DNA of 64,000 bases, from positions 1-64,000 of the forward strand of contig JACAWG010000017.1 in the NCBI GenBank assembly GCA_017160915.1, written 5' to 3'. How positions within the stretch are numbered: position 1 is the stretch's first letter; the number at the start of each line of letters is the position of its first letter. Positions 37,879 to 47,398 of the stretch are shown one piece after another. The stretch is from Aggregatibacter actinomycetemcomitans (GTDB taxonomy: Bacteria > Pseudomonadota > Gammaproteobacteria > Enterobacterales > Pasteurellaceae). The translations under genes were made by a program, and so were the position numbers. Under the pieces are notes generated by a model that saw only the letters and a list, made by a program, of their open reading frames with translations, was not told where the DNA came from and made no database searches.

Positions 37879-39121
37879 TTGTCAGAATAATGTCTTATTA
37901 ATTGATGATGATTTTGATATTTTGGAATCGTATGCCGATTTATTACAACAAGAAGGTTATTCTGTATTTGCAACTGCCGAACCCAAAGACGTTATTAACC
38001 AAATTCCGGAAAATTGGTATGGCGTTGTTATTTGCGACGTATTATTGCCGGGCATTTCCGGATTAGATGTATTAGATCGAATGATTGAAATTGATAGTCA
38101 AATCCCGGTGATTATGATTACCGGTCATGGTGATGTGCCCATGGCGGTAGAAGCGGTTAAGAAAGGGGCGACAAATTTTTTTGAAAAACCGGTTTCGCCT
38201 GAAAAATTACTGATTCAAGTAGATAAGGCTTTAGAAAAACGGAAAAAAGTGATTGAAAAGCGCCAATGGCAAATGGAAAAAATTAATGACGTTTTCATTG
38301 GCAGCAGCGTTTGGATTAACGAGTTAAAAAAACAATTACAGAAACTGGCAAATTCAAATTTACCGGTTTTTATTTGGGGAGAGATTGGCACCGGTCGTCA
38401 TTTGGCTGCCACTTATCTGCATAAATTAAGTGATCGAAAAACATTACCGCTGGTTTTTCACGAATGTACACAAAATGACAATATCAATATTATTGAGTTA
38501 ATTAAAGAAACAAAATCAGGGACTTTAATTATTAAGAATGTGCATTATCTTCCTGACGAAGAACAACAATATTTAATTCAGGTTCTACATCATGAAGAGA
38601 GCCAATTCCGTTTAATTTTACTGAGCGATACCGAGCTTAACGAACTAATTCGCTGTCGGCAGATAAGTGCCGAGTTTTATTATTTGTTTATTTATACTCA
38701 AATTGAAATGGTTCCTTTGCGTAAACATATTATTGATGCGGTTGATATTTTTAATCATTATGTAAAAAATATTTGTTTGAGATTAAATAAATCCGTCGTC
38801 ATGCCGGATAAAAAAATATTGCAAAGTTTACGTAATAAAGAATGGCACGGAAATGTGAAAGAATTGATTAACGTCGCGGAACTTTATGCAATCGGCTTAC
38901 TTTCTCATATTCCTTCGGCGGTTGCTCCTGTATTTAATGACGCTCAGGTGAATTCGTTAGATGAAAAATTGAATCAATATGAAAAACAACTTATTGAAGA
39001 CGCGCTGGTTTTTTATCAGGGAAAAATTAATGATGTGGTTAAGTACCTTGATATTCCCAGAAAAAAACTTTACTTACGGATGAAAAAATATGGGTTGGAT
39101 AAGAAAAGTTATAAATTATAA
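37871..39121 (+). CDS. PgtA-like response regulator with degenerate NtrC-type ATPase domain
   Basis: 416 residues. Receiver domain with Asp12-14, phospho-acceptor Asp56, Thr84 and Lys106. The central domain resembles an AAA+ sigma-54 activator but is eroded: the Walker A region reads GEIGTGRH (170-177, Arg for Lys), the segment after FHECTQN is too short to hold a GAFTGA loop, and arginine-finger motifs are not clear. The C-terminus is a Fis-type helix-turn-helix (INDVVKYLDIPRKKLYLRMKKYG). This fits PgtA and a sigma-54-independent activator. Likely target: the divergent afu operon. Confidence 0.87.
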   Translation: MFNCQNNVLLIDDDFDILESYADLLQQEGYSVFATAEPKDVINQIPENWYGVVICDVLLPGISGLDVLDRMIEIDSQIPVIMITGHGDVPMAVEAVKKGATNFFEKPVSPEKLLIQVDKALEKRKKVIEKRQWQMEKINDVFIGSSVWINELKKQLQKLANSNLPVFIWGEIGTGRHLAATYLHKLSDRKTLPLVFHECTQNDNINIIELIKETKSGTLIIKNVHYLPDEEQQYLIQVLHHEESQFRLILLSDTELNELIRCRQISAEFYYLFIYTQIEMVPLRKHIIDAVDIFNHYVKNICLRLNKSVVMPDKKILQSLRNKEWHGNVKELINVAELYAIGLLSHIPSAVAPVFNDAQVNSLDEKLNQYEKQLIEDALVFYQGKINDVVKYLDIPRKKLYLRMKKYGLDKKSYKL

Positions 39122-39125
39122 ATTG

Positions 39126-39168
39126 AAAAGTGCGGTCAAAATCCACGGCGTTTTTTAACCGCACTTTT
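39126..39168. terminator. Uptake-sequence pair module, copy 3 (bidirectional terminator)
   Basis: AAAAGTGCGGT and ACCGCACTTTT flank the same core as copies at 22826 and 29279, followed by GTTTTTTT. It sits five bases after the response-regulator stop and seven bases from the queF stop. Confidence 0.8.
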
Positions 39169-39174
39169 GTTTTT

Positions 39175-40014
39175 TTACTGCCTTGCCAGTCGTAAATTCG
39201 GTGGTAAAGGTTCAAAGTTGGAGCGGTATGGGTTGATGTCCAAGCCGCCTCGGCGGGTGTAGCGGGCGTAAACGGTGAGTTTTTCCGGTTTGGCGTAGTG
39301 CATCAGATCGCAGAAAATGCGTTCGACGCATTGTTCGTGGAATTCGTTGTGCTGACGGAATGAGATGATGTAGCGCAGCAGCTGTTCGCGGTTAATTTGC
39401 TTGCCCACATAATGAATTTGCAGGCTGCCCCAGTCCGGTTGTTGGGTGATTAGGCAGTTGGATTTGAGCAAATGGCTGACCAGCGTTTCTTCTACAATGT
39501 CGCCGTTCGTACAATTCTCCAGCAAGTCCGCATTAAACGCATAGTCTTCAATATCAATATCCAGCCCGTCGATACCGTCGCCATGTAACGCCACTATGGG
39601 CTGAGCCGTATAATTTGCCAATGAATTTAACCGCACTTTGACTTCGCCTTTGGCGCAACCCTGCAAATCCTGTTGCAAAATGTGCTGAACCTCGGCGAAA
39701 TCGGCAAATTTTGTTTGGTTGAAGCTGTTTAAATACAGTTTAAAACTTTTCGATTCGATTAAATTTTCACTGCGAAAATCAATTTGCACATCGGCGATCG
39801 CCACTTGCGGCACGCCTTTCGGATTCAGCCATGAAATTTCATACGCCGTCCAAATGTCGGCGCCGATGGAAAACGGCTGGGTTTGCGTAATGCCTAAGGT
39901 GTCACGATTGAGGCGGCGTGGCACGGGTTGTAATAAAGTGCGGTCATATTTTTCCGCATATTTTGTTTGCTGACCGAGTTTTAAGGCGTTCAGGCTTGGG
40001 TCTTGGTAGTGCAT
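39175..40014 (-). CDS. queF: NADPH-dependent 7-cyano-7-deazaguanine reductase
   Basis: Reduces preQ0 to preQ1 in queuosine tRNA modification. 279 residues from ATG 40014, the long two-repeat (E. coli type) form. Visible: the nucleophile Cys in [12 protein letters not shown], the substrate-binding Glu in [11 protein letters not shown], and the NADPH motif region [14 protein letters not shown] longer in-frame start at 40062 would overlap the upstream gene. It follows the DUF2310 gene by eight bases, likely one transcript. Confidence 0.95.
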   Translation of the reverse strand: MHYQDPSLNALKLGQQTKYAEKYDRTLLQPVPRRLNRDTLGITQTQPFSIGADIWTAYEISWLNPKGVPQVAIADVQIDFRSENLIESKSFKLYLNSFNQTKFADFAEVQHILQQDLQGCAKGEVKVRLNSLANYTAQPIVALHGDGIDGLDIDIEDYAFNADLLENCTNGDIVEETLVSHLLKSNCLITQQPDWGSLQIHYVGKQINREQLLRYIISFRQHNEFHEQCVERIFCDLMHYAKPEKLTVYARYTRRGGLDINPYRSNFEPLPPNLRLARQ

Positions 40015-40022
40015 ATTTTTCC

Positions 40023-40805
40023 TTATTGCCAATGCCACGAGAGGTTTGAAACGAGGCGGCAATGATCACATTTAAAATATAAGAAGTCAAAAAGCGGCGC
40101 ATTTAAGACCCACTTTCTTTTACACAACGGGCAATGGGATTGCAATTCCGCCGCACGGCTTTCACCGCCGATGCGGTATAAATAATAGTACGTGGGAATG
40201 CCGCTGTGCCGCTCAATTTCCTGCGTTAAATGATAGCCGTGCTTAAACAATGTGCTTTGTGTGTCCGAAATTTCCGCTAAGGCTTGTTGCTCCAGCACGG
40301 AACCGTTCATTTGCAGCTGATCGCACGCCTGCCAATTTTCCTGCCATTTGATTAAATCCATTGCCAAGTGCGGTATGTTTTTCAGTTGTTTATATAAAGG
40401 GATCGGCTGTAGAGTATCGCCGCTTTGCAGGGGAGAGCAGGATTGCAAATAGGTGGTGTAGAGCAGTTGCCAGGCGGGTGTTTCCGTGGCGGTGATTTCA
40501 GAATTGAGATCTTCCGCTACAATGTGAAAACTCTCGAAAAACACACCGCACTTTTCTGCCGCTTGAAGGGCGTCATTCACCGGTTGATTATTAAACTCCG
40601 CCAAGAGCGAGGTTTGTTCGGGGCAGGTAACACGCACCGCCAAGCCTTGTTGGTTTTCCTGTTCGGCAATAAATTGCGGAATCTCACGCCCGATAATCTG
40701 TCCGTTATAACGCCATTGTTCGATAATTTGATTAATGCAATGGCTTTGTTGTTCCAAGGGAAATAGATTGTTTTGGCGAGAGAAAAAGGCTTCGATTAAA
40801 TACAT
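40023..40805 (-). CDS. DUF2310 zinc-ribbon protein
   Basis: A 260-residue conserved Pasteurellaceae protein. The C-terminus has two CxxC pairs (CPLCKRKW and CDHCRLVS) forming a zinc ribbon, with the rest matching the DUF2310 family, annotated as possibly nucleic-acid-binding. Function is unknown. It lies just upstream of queF on the same strand, so a link to tRNA modification is possible but unproven. Confidence 0.8.
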   Translation of the reverse strand: MYLIEAFFSRQNNLFPLEQQSHCINQIIEQWRYNGQIIGREIPQFIAEQENQQGLAVRVTCPEQTSLLAEFNNQPVNDALQAAEKCGVFFESFHIVAEDLNSEITATETPAWQLLYTTYLQSCSPLQSGDTLQPIPLYKQLKNIPHLAMDLIKWQENWQACDQLQMNGSVLEQQALAEISDTQSTLFKHGYHLTQEIERHSGIPTYYYLYRIGGESRAAELQSHCPLCKRKWVLNAPLFDFLYFKCDHCRLVSNLSWHWQ

Positions 40806-40913
40806 AATTGTTCACATGAGAGAGTAAAAGGCAAATTCTACACGAAATTTGTCGCGCTGGCGTAAAAACGGCAAATCTTCTACAATGAGCCGTTTTTTTA
40901 CGAGGTATTTCTT

Positions 40914-41228
40914 ATGTATCAACAAACCCGGTTACATTTGCAAAATTTGCAGAAAACCATGGAACGTTTGGCGTTGTGGCAAGCCATGCCGCCGCAGGAA
41001 GACGCTTTTTTGAGTGAACAGCCTTTTGCGTTGGATACCATGAGCCCGACGGAATGGCTACAATGGATTTTTATTCCGCGTATGTACGCGTTGTTGGAGA
41101 GCCAAGCGCCGTTGCCGAGCCAAATTGCCATCAGCCCGTATTTAGAGGAAGTCTTAAAAGAGGATGATTATTTGGCGGAATTATTGCTCCCGATCATTGA
41201 AATCGAAAAACTGCTGCAACAACAATGA
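40914..41228 (+). CDS. yqcC: YqcC family protein (DUF446)
   Basis: A 104-residue helical protein with the family blocks LWQAMPPQEDAFLSEQPFALDTM and EWLQWIFIPRMYALLE. It overlaps truC by four bases (ATGA), as in E. coli yqcC-truC. Function unknown; co-occurrence suggests a role near tRNA pseudouridylation. GAGG precedes the ATG. Confidence 0.9.
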   Translation: MYQQTRLHLQNLQKTMERLALWQAMPPQEDAFLSEQPFALDTMSPTEWLQWIFIPRMYALLESQAPLPSQIAISPYLEEVLKEDDYLAELLLPIIEIEKLLQQQ

Positions 41229-41938
41229 ATTTAGATATTTTGTATCAGGATGATGTGCTGGTTGCCGTGAATAAACCGGCGGGTATGTTGGTGCATCGCA
41301 GTTGGCTTGACCGCCACGAAACGCAATTTGTGATGCAAACCTTACGCGATCAAATCGGGCGGTTGGTGTATCCCATTCATCGTTTGGATCGCCCCACATC
41401 AGGCGTATTGTTGTTTGCGTTGAACAGCGAAACGGCGAATTTGTTATGTCACCAATTTGAACAAAAACAAACGGAAAAACAATATTTGGCGGTAGTTCGT
41501 GGTTATGTGACAGGGCAGGGTGAAATTGATTATCCGTTGAAAGTGCAGTTGGATAAAATTGCCGATAAATTTGCGCAGCAGGATAAAGCGCCGCAAAGTG
41601 CGGTCACTTTTTACGACGGATTGAAAACCGTTGAAATGCCTTACGGCGTGGGGCGTTATGCCACTTCACGCTATTCGTTGGTTCGTTTAATGCCGAAAAC
41701 CGGGCGCAAGCACCAGCTTCGCCGTCACATGAAACATATTTTTCATCCGATTTTGGGCGATACGCAATACGGCGATTTGCACCAAAATCGTGCTTTAACG
41801 GAACACACCGGTTGTTCCCGTTTAATGTTACACGCCGAAAAATTAACCTTTGTTCACCCGCTGACAGGGCAGCCGATAACCCTTGAGGCGGGATTGGATG
41901 AGCAATGGAAACATTTAATGCAGACGTTTCAGTGGTAA
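41225..41938 (+). CDS. truC: tRNA pseudouridine(65) synthase
   Basis: A 237-residue RluA-family enzyme making pseudouridine at position 65 of certain tRNAs. Catalytic Asp55 lies in HRLDRPTSG; the N-terminal VAVNKPAGMLVHRS and the late KTGRKHQLRRHMKHI blocks are the family motifs. Translationally coupled to yqcC by a four-base overlap. Confidence 0.93.
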   Translation: MNLDILYQDDVLVAVNKPAGMLVHRSWLDRHETQFVMQTLRDQIGRLVYPIHRLDRPTSGVLLFALNSETANLLCHQFEQKQTEKQYLAVVRGYVTGQGEIDYPLKVQLDKIADKFAQQDKAPQSAVTFYDGLKTVEMPYGVGRYATSRYSLVRLMPKTGRKHQLRRHMKHIFHPILGDTQYGDLHQNRALTEHTGCSRLMLHAEKLTFVHPLTGQPITLEAGLDEQWKHLMQTFQW

Positions 41939-41989
41939 AAAACAGTTAAAAAAACGACCGCACTTTTTATACAAGATAAAGGAAATGCA

Positions 41990-42154
41990 ATGTTAGATAA
42001 CGATTTATTACATTTAACCCATGAACAGCAGCAGCTTGCCGTGGAAAAAATTCAGGAATTAATGGCGCAAGGCGTGGGCAGCGGCGAAGCTATCGCTTTA
42101 GTGGCAAAACAATTACGGGAACAAAATCGGGCGGATAAAGCAAAAGAGAAGTAA
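41990..42154 (+). CDS. yoaH: YoaH family protein (UPF0181)
   Basis: A 54-residue protein ([20 protein letters not shown], later [17 protein letters not shown]) with the short helical pattern of UPF0181/YoaH. AAAGGAAA is placed before the ATG. Function unknown. It is below the usual ORF length cut-off. Confidence 0.85.
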   Translation: MLDNDLLHLTHEQQQLAVEKIQELMAQGVGSGEAIALVAKQLREQNRADKAKEK

Positions 42155-42343
42155 TTGCTGAAGTGTTTTTGCAGCGAAATTTTAATAATTTTTGTGATCT
42201 CTGTTTGATTTTGAAACTTTTTTTATTGCGCAACCAACAAATTTACTTAATATAACCGTCAGCAAATCAAGGTGATAGGGCATTTTGTCTTATTGAAGTA
42301 AATGTAGTTCTATAAGGACTAAAAACCATAAGAGGTTTGAATT
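42155..42343. other. cspD leader region
   Basis: 189 bp non-coding. A TTGCGC (42226) and TAATAT (about 42249) pair could be a promoter. The remaining ~90-nt leader is pyrimidine- and A-rich, as in other cold-shock genes. No defined structure was assigned. Confidence 0.4.
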
Positions 42344-42553
42344 ATGGAAGTTGGTGTTGTTAAATGGTTTAATAATGCAAAAGGATTTGGCTTTATTTCT
42401 GTTGAAGGCAGTGATACCGATATCTTTGCACATTATTCAGTGATTGAAATGGAAGGGTATCGTTCATTGAAAGCAGGTCAAAAAGTCCAGTTTGAAGTGA
42501 TTCACGGCGACAAAGGCTCTCACGCGACAAAAATCATTCCCGTTGTAGAATAA
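42344..42553 (+). CDS. cspD: Cold-shock domain protein CspD
   Basis: A 69-residue OB-fold single-strand nucleic acid binding protein. RNP1 KGFGFI and RNP2 DIFAHYS (canonical VFVHFS) are visible, and VVKWFNNAKGFGFI is the family signature. CspD in E. coli is induced in stationary phase and inhibits replication; assignment to CspD rather than CspA rests on the AHYS motif and length. Confidence 0.9.
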   Translation: MEVGVVKWFNNAKGFGFISVEGSDTDIFAHYSVIEMEGYRSLKAGQKVQFEVIHGDKGSHATKIIPVVE

Positions 42554-42618
42554 TTAAAGATTCCTTATTCGTAGTCATTAGAAGTACAAAGACAAGCCCT
42601 TATCGGACTTGTCTTTTT

Positions 42619-43065
42619 TTATTTCAGCAGATCTTTCAACCCCGCTTTCATGGCGGACATTTGGTTTTCGTACAAGGCTTTTTTCTCGCGCTCGTCAATC
42701 ATATAGGAAATGGTCTCCGACAACGTCATTTTCATTTTGCGGGAATATTTGGATAAACGCAGCCAAACGGCATATTCCAAATCTATGGATTTTTTCTTGG
42801 TGGATTGTTTTTCACCGTTGAAAAAACGTTTTCTTCTGGCGCGAATGGCTTGGTCGAGCTTGATCACCAATTCCGGCGCCAAATGGGTTTTTATCCATTC
42901 TTCAATTTTTTGCGGGTAATTTTGACAGCCGATGAGTTGCTTAACGATGTCTTCCTGCAAACTTTTTTCTTCATAACGGGTAACATTTTCACCTTCACGG
43001 GCTTTTTTCGTTAAATAAACCCATTTCCAATGTGCTTCTTGATTTTCTAACTTTTGATATTTCAT
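42619..43065 (-). CDS. matP: Macrodomain Ter protein MatP
   Basis: A 148-residue protein matching MatP (MKYQKLENQEAHWKW, RARRKRFFNGEKQSTKKKSI, ribbon-helix-helix KSIDLEYAVWLRLSKYSRKM). MatP binds matS sites in the terminus region and organises it, so this segment may be near the Ter macrodomain. Divergent from the Lon-like gene and near fabA, the same order as E. coli matP-ycbZ-fabA. Confidence 0.94.
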   Translation of the reverse strand: MKYQKLENQEAHWKWVYLTKKAREGENVTRYEEKSLQEDIVKQLIGCQNYPQKIEEWIKTHLAPELVIKLDQAIRARRKRFFNGEKQSTKKKSIDLEYAVWLRLSKYSRKMKMTLSETISYMIDEREKKALYENQMSAMKAGLKDLLK

Positions 43066-43211
43066 TTTGCTGAACCATTTTAGTGACGTGGTAACTGTGT
43101 CACTATACGCTTTTTGTCACGGATTTTCTAGCAAATTTTTACGCGGGACTAAGAAAGACGCGAAGAAATATGCGATAATGCGCGCAAATTAAACATAACC
43201 CAGAGATTAAC

Positions 43212-44996
43212 GTGACTTCATCTTCTTTATCTAATAACACATTGCCTTGGCAGGCGCTGCGTCCGGAATTATCTGTGACCGAAATTCCCTCACAACCTCA
43301 GGATTTTTTCTCTCTACAACCCCGCGCGGGCGAAGCCATCCGTAATTTCATCCGAAATTCCCACCGCACTTTATTGGTACTGAAAGCCGATGACCAAGCG
43401 GAGTATGCCGCGTTATTGGAAGAGTTTATTGCAAAACAACAACCGGCGCTTGCGCTGAACGGCGTGCAATACATTGTGGAGCAGGGCGATTCCTTTTCTT
43501 TCCCGCGTGTTTATACGGCACCGGCACAATCGGTAGAGGACAATTTTGCCGCGCAGAAAACCGTCGCAACGGCATTGTATTTCGATCAATTTCAGCTTTT
43601 CGGTTCCGTTAAAATTCATGCGTCTTCACATGATATTCAGCTTCATGCCGGTTTGGTTCATCAGTTGAATCACGGTGTGTTGATTGTGAGCGCCGGCGCG
43701 TTATTGGCGCAATTTGATTTATGGCAACGCCTCAAACAGATTTTAACGACGGGTGTATTTGATTGGTATTCCGCCCATCCGTTTAAAACCCTGCCGTGTG
43801 AAATTCCAAGCTATCCATTGCAATTGAAAGTTATTGTGTTGGGTAACCGCACGGAATTGGCCATGTTGGAAGAACTGGAAGAAGGGCTTTATCATCTGGC
43901 GGATTATGGGGAAATTGAAAGTTATTGCAGTGTGGAAACGGCGGAACAGCAACAACAATGGATGAATTATGTGCAAACCGTCGCACAACAAAATCATTTA
44001 CCGCCGTTAGCGTTAAGCGGTTTTAACAAACTGTATCAATTGTTGGTGCGTGACAGTGAAAATCGTCATTTGATTAATGTATCGCCGTTGAAATTAAAAA
44101 CGTTACTCACAGAGACCGCACTTTTAGGCGAATCCGATACATTAAGTGCGGTGGATTTTGAGCGCTATTTTTTACATAAAACGGTGCAATACGGCTTCCT
44201 GCGTGAACAAACCTATGACGCCATTTTGCAGGAACAAATCTATGTGGCGACCGAGGGCGAAATGGTGGGGCAAATTAACGGCTTATCGGTGATTGAATAT
44301 CCCGGCACGCCTTTATCTTTCGGTGAACCTTCCCGAATCAGTTGTATCGTACAATTCGGCGACGGTGAAATCGTCGATGTGGAACGCAAAAATGAACTGG
44401 CGGGCAACATTCACAGCAAAGGTATCATGATTGCCGAAGCCTGTTTGGCGAATATTCTCGAGTTGCCCTCACAACTGCCGTTTTCCGCGTCTTTGGTGTT
44501 CGAGCAATCTTACGGCGAAATTGACGGCGACAGCGCTTCACTCGCCGGTTTTTGCGTATTATTGAGCGCATTATCCGCTTTGCCGTTGCCGCAATCCATC
44601 GCCATTACGGGCGCTATCGATCAGTTCGGTTTGGTGCATTCCGTGGGAGGCGTGAATGACAAAATCGAGGGCTTTTTCACTATTTGCCAACGCCGAGGAT
44701 TAACAGGCAAACAAGGCGTGATGATTCCGAGTGCGGTACTCAATCAATTGAGCTTGTCCGAAGCGGTGGTCAGTGCGGTTAAAAACCAGGAATTTTTTAT
44801 TTATCCGGTAGAAACCGTGGATCAAGCCTGTGAGATTTTATTGCAACGGGATTTGGTGGAACAGGAGAATAAAACGTACGATTTCAGCACCATGCCGCTG
44901 TCCCGTTTGATCAATCAGCGTATCGAGCAATATTCCGAACAACAATCCCACAAGCACGGTCTTTGGGATTTATTCTTCGGCAGAAAAAATCGTTAA
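43212..44996 (+). CDS. Lon-like protease, YcbZ family
   Basis: 594 residues from a GTG start. The N-terminal ~330 residues resemble an eroded AAA+ region without a clear Walker A. The C-terminal ~250 are a Lon-type protease domain with catalytic Ser in GDSASLAG and Lys in NDKIEGFF, plus EYPGTPLSFGEPSRIS upstream. This matches YcbZ, encoded between matP and fabA in enterobacteria. Substrates are unknown. Confidence 0.9.
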   Translation: MTSSSLSNNTLPWQALRPELSVTEIPSQPQDFFSLQPRAGEAIRNFIRNSHRTLLVLKADDQAEYAALLEEFIAKQQPALALNGVQYIVEQGDSFSFPRVYTAPAQSVEDNFAAQKTVATALYFDQFQLFGSVKIHASSHDIQLHAGLVHQLNHGVLIVSAGALLAQFDLWQRLKQILTTGVFDWYSAHPFKTLPCEIPSYPLQLKVIVLGNRTELAMLEELEEGLYHLADYGEIESYCSVETAEQQQQWMNYVQTVAQQNHLPPLALSGFNKLYQLLVRDSENRHLINVSPLKLKTLLTETALLGESDTLSAVDFERYFLHKTVQYGFLREQTYDAILQEQIYVATEGEMVGQINGLSVIEYPGTPLSFGEPSRISCIVQFGDGEIVDVERKNELAGNIHSKGIMIAEACLANILELPSQLPFSASLVFEQSYGEIDGDSASLAGFCVLLSALSALPLPQSIAITGAIDQFGLVHSVGGVNDKIEGFFTICQRRGLTGKQGVMIPSAVLNQLSLSEAVVSAVKNQEFFIYPVETVDQACEILLQRDLVEQENKTYDFSTMPLSRLINQRIEQYSEQQSHKHGLWDLFFGRKNR

Positions 44997-45036
44997 ATCA
45001 CTATTTCCATGAAAAAATAACTGATCGGACAAGTTA

Positions 45037-45054
45037 GGCGTACAAGTGTTAGCT
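45037..45054 (+). promoter_or_regulatory. Possible FabR operator upstream of fabA
   Basis: GCGTACA-AG-TGTTAGC forms an imperfect inverted repeat about 85 bp before fabA. It resembles the FabR/YijC sites known upstream of fabA in gamma-proteobacteria. Whether this species has FabR is not shown here. Confidence 0.45.
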
Positions 45055-45138
45055 ATTCTAAATGCCGGGATGCTTTGTTAGAATCCCACCCGCATTCAAT
45101 TTTGAATCGCTTAAACAAATTTTATAGGATGATTAATA

Positions 45139-45669
45139 ATGAACACTTGTACTCCAAACATCAAAGACAGTTACACTTACGAAGATTTATTGGCTTCAGG
45201 ACGTGGCGAATTGTTTGGCAAAGAAGGCCCGCAATTGCCGGCACCGACCATGCTCATGATGGATCGTATCGTAAAAATGACTGAAGACGGCGGTACATTT
45301 GGCAAAGGCTACATTGAAGCCGAGTTGGATATTCATCCTGATTTACCGTTTTTCGCCTGCCACTTTATCGGCGACCCTGTGATGCCGGGCTGTTTGGGCT
45401 TAGATGCCATGTGGCAATTAGTCGGCTTCTTCTTAGGTTGGGTCGGCGGCAAAGGCAAAGGCAGAGCCTTAGGCGTTGGCGAAGTGAAATTTACCGGGCA
45501 AATTCTCCCGACGGCGAAAAAAGTCGTTTACCGTATTAACATGAAACGCGTGATTAACCGCAAATTAGTCATGGGCATGGCAGACGGCGAAGTGGAAGTG
45601 GACGGTCGTGTTATTTATACCGCAACGGATTTGAAAGTCGGCTTGTTCCAAGATACCTCCAGTTTCTAA
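45139..45669 (+). CDS. fabA: 3-hydroxydecanoyl-ACP dehydratase/isomerase
   Basis: Introduces the cis double bond in unsaturated fatty acid synthesis. A 176-residue hot-dog protein with the catalytic His in [14 protein letters not shown] and Asp in [17 protein letters not shown] is the family N-terminal motif. Single gene after the Lon-like gene; FabR-like site upstream, uptake-sequence terminator downstream. Confidence 0.97.
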   Translation: MNTCTPNIKDSYTYEDLLASGRGELFGKEGPQLPAPTMLMMDRIVKMTEDGGTFGKGYIEAELDIHPDLPFFACHFIGDPVMPGCLGLDAMWQLVGFFLGWVGGKGKGRALGVGEVKFTGQILPTAKKVVYRINMKRVINRKLVMGMADGEVEVDGRVIYTATDLKVGLFQDTSSF

Positions 45670-45698
45670 CTCGCCCCCTAAAAAACACCAAAATTTTT

Positions 45699-45735
45699 AA
45701 CCGCACTTTTTTGAAACAAAGTGCGGTTCGTTTTT
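45699..45735 (+). terminator. fabA uptake-sequence terminator
   Basis: AACCGCACTTT (45699-45709) pairs with AAAGTGCGGTT (45718-45728), followed by CGTTTTT. Confidence 0.75.
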
Positions 45736-45849
45736 ACGGCGTTTTTATCTGCATAATGAACTGGTTAATTTTTTTGCAATCATCAACACAATCAAATAAA
45801 AAACTTGTTTTAGACGGAAAAGCTAGCTATTATTAGCGCACTTTTCACT

Positions 45850-45926
45850 GCAACCGTAGCTCAGTTGGTTAGAGCACCACCTTGACATGGTGGGGGTCAC
45901 TGGTTCGAGTCCAGCCGGTTGCACCA
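45850..45926 (+). tRNA. tRNA-Val (GAC)
   Basis: 77-nt cloverleaf: acceptor GCAACCG/CGGTTGC, D arm GCTCAGTTGGTTAGAGC, anticodon stem CCACC/GGTGG with loop TTGACAT (anticodon GAC), T loop TTCGAGT, encoded 3' ACCA. The D and anticodon arms equal those of E. coli tRNA-Val(GAC). Confidence 0.97.
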
Positions 45927-46082
45927 TCTTTATTTCTCTTTCTTATTTTTAATCATTTCCTCATTAAATTAATTTTTTAATCATCGCAACCCTGCCGATC
46001 TTTTGCTAAAATCAGCCGGAAAAACACCTTCTCTCAATTCTGTTTTTCATCGTTTTTATTTTGTCTCAGATTGGAAATAACA

Positions 46083-47393
46083 ATGGAAAATCAATCTTTT
46101 CTACAAAACTTCTTCAAATTAAGAGAAAAAGGAACCTCGACAAAAACCGAAATTATTGCCGGGATTACCACCTTTTTCACCATGGTTTATATTGTATTTG
46201 TGAATCCTTCCGTGTTGGGTGATGCCGGCATGGATAAACAGGTGGTATTTGTGACCACCTGTTTAATTGCGGGGCTGGGCACAATTGCCATGGGATTATT
46301 CAGTAATTTACCTATCGCATTAGCACCCGCAATGGGATTAAACGCGTTTTTTGCCTATGTGGTTGTGGGCAAGCTCGGTTATTCGTGGCAAGTGGGCATG
46401 GGGACGATTTTCTGGGGCTCCGTCGGCTTGTTATTATTGACTATTTTTCAGATCCGCTATTGGCTGATGGCATCTATTCCGCTCAGCTTGCGGGTGGGCA
46501 TCGGCGCCGGAATCGGCTTCTTTATCGCCTTAATCGGCTTCAAAAATATGGGCTTGGTGATTGCCAATCCTGCAACGTTGGTTGCGTTGGGTGATTTACA
46601 CAGTCCACAGGTGTTGTTGGGGATTCTCGGTTTCTTTATCATTGTCGTCTTGGCGGCACGCAATATTTATTCCGGCGTGTTAATTTCAATCGCTGCGGTG
46701 ACCGCACTTGCCTTGTATTTTGACGCAAACGTAACGTTTCACGGCGTAGTTTCCATGCCGCCGGCATTAACGCAAGTTGTCGGGCAGGTAGATATCGCCG
46801 GTGCATTGGATACGGCATTGATCGGCATTATTTTTTCCTTCTTATTAGTGAACTTATTCGACTCTTCAGGTACCTTATTAGGGGTGACCGACAAAGCCGG
46901 TTTCAGCGATGAAAAAGGGCGTTTTCCGAAAATGAAGCAGGCGTTATATGTGGATAGCGCCAGTGCGGTGGTCGGTTCTTACATCGGCACCTCCGCCATC
47001 AGTACCTACATCGAAAGCGGCGCCGGCGTATCTGTCGGCGGACGGACGGGCATGACGGCGGTTGTGGTCGGATTATTGTTTTTACTAACCATTTTCTTCT
47101 CGCCATTAGCCGGCATGGTGCCTGCTTATGCGACGGCAGGTGCGTTAGTTTATGTGGGTATTTTAATGGCATCCAGCTTAATTAAAGTGCAATGGGACGA
47201 CTTAACCGAAGCTACGCCCGCCTTTATTACCGCAGCCATGATGCCATTTACATACTCCATCACGGAAGGGATCGCCTTCGGTTTCATCAGCTATTGCGTG
47301 ATGAAAGTGGGAACAGGACGTTGGCGTGAAGTTAACGCCCCGGTTTGGGTGGTTTCTGTATTGTTCTTGATTAAATTTATATGGATAGGTTAA
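46083..47393 (+). CDS. NCS2-family purine permease (adenine/guanine-hypoxanthine type)
   Basis: A 436-residue inner-membrane protein with about 12-14 helices of the AzgA-like NCS2 branch (STKTEIIAGITTFFTMVYI, PAMGLNAFFAYVV, NLFDSSGTLLGVTDKAGF, GTSAISTYIESGAGV). The family imports adenine or guanine/hypoxanthine with protons. ATG 46083 is used because GGAA precedes it and the family starts near this residue. Five bases separate it from the DsrE gene. Confidence 0.9.
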   Translation: MENQSFLQNFFKLREKGTSTKTEIIAGITTFFTMVYIVFVNPSVLGDAGMDKQVVFVTTCLIAGLGTIAMGLFSNLPIALAPAMGLNAFFAYVVVGKLGYSWQVGMGTIFWGSVGLLLLTIFQIRYWLMASIPLSLRVGIGAGIGFFIALIGFKNMGLVIANPATLVALGDLHSPQVLLGILGFFIIVVLAARNIYSGVLISIAAVTALALYFDANVTFHGVVSMPPALTQVVGQVDIAGALDTALIGIIFSFLLVNLFDSSGTLLGVTDKAGFSDEKGRFPKMKQALYVDSASAVVGSYIGTSAISTYIESGAGVSVGGRTGMTAVVVGLLFLLTIFFSPLAGMVPAYATAGALVYVGILMASSLIKVQWDDLTEATPAFITAAMMPFTYSITEGIAFGFISYCVMKVGTGRWREVNAPVWVVSVLFLIKFIWIG

Positions 47394-47398
47394 TCATT

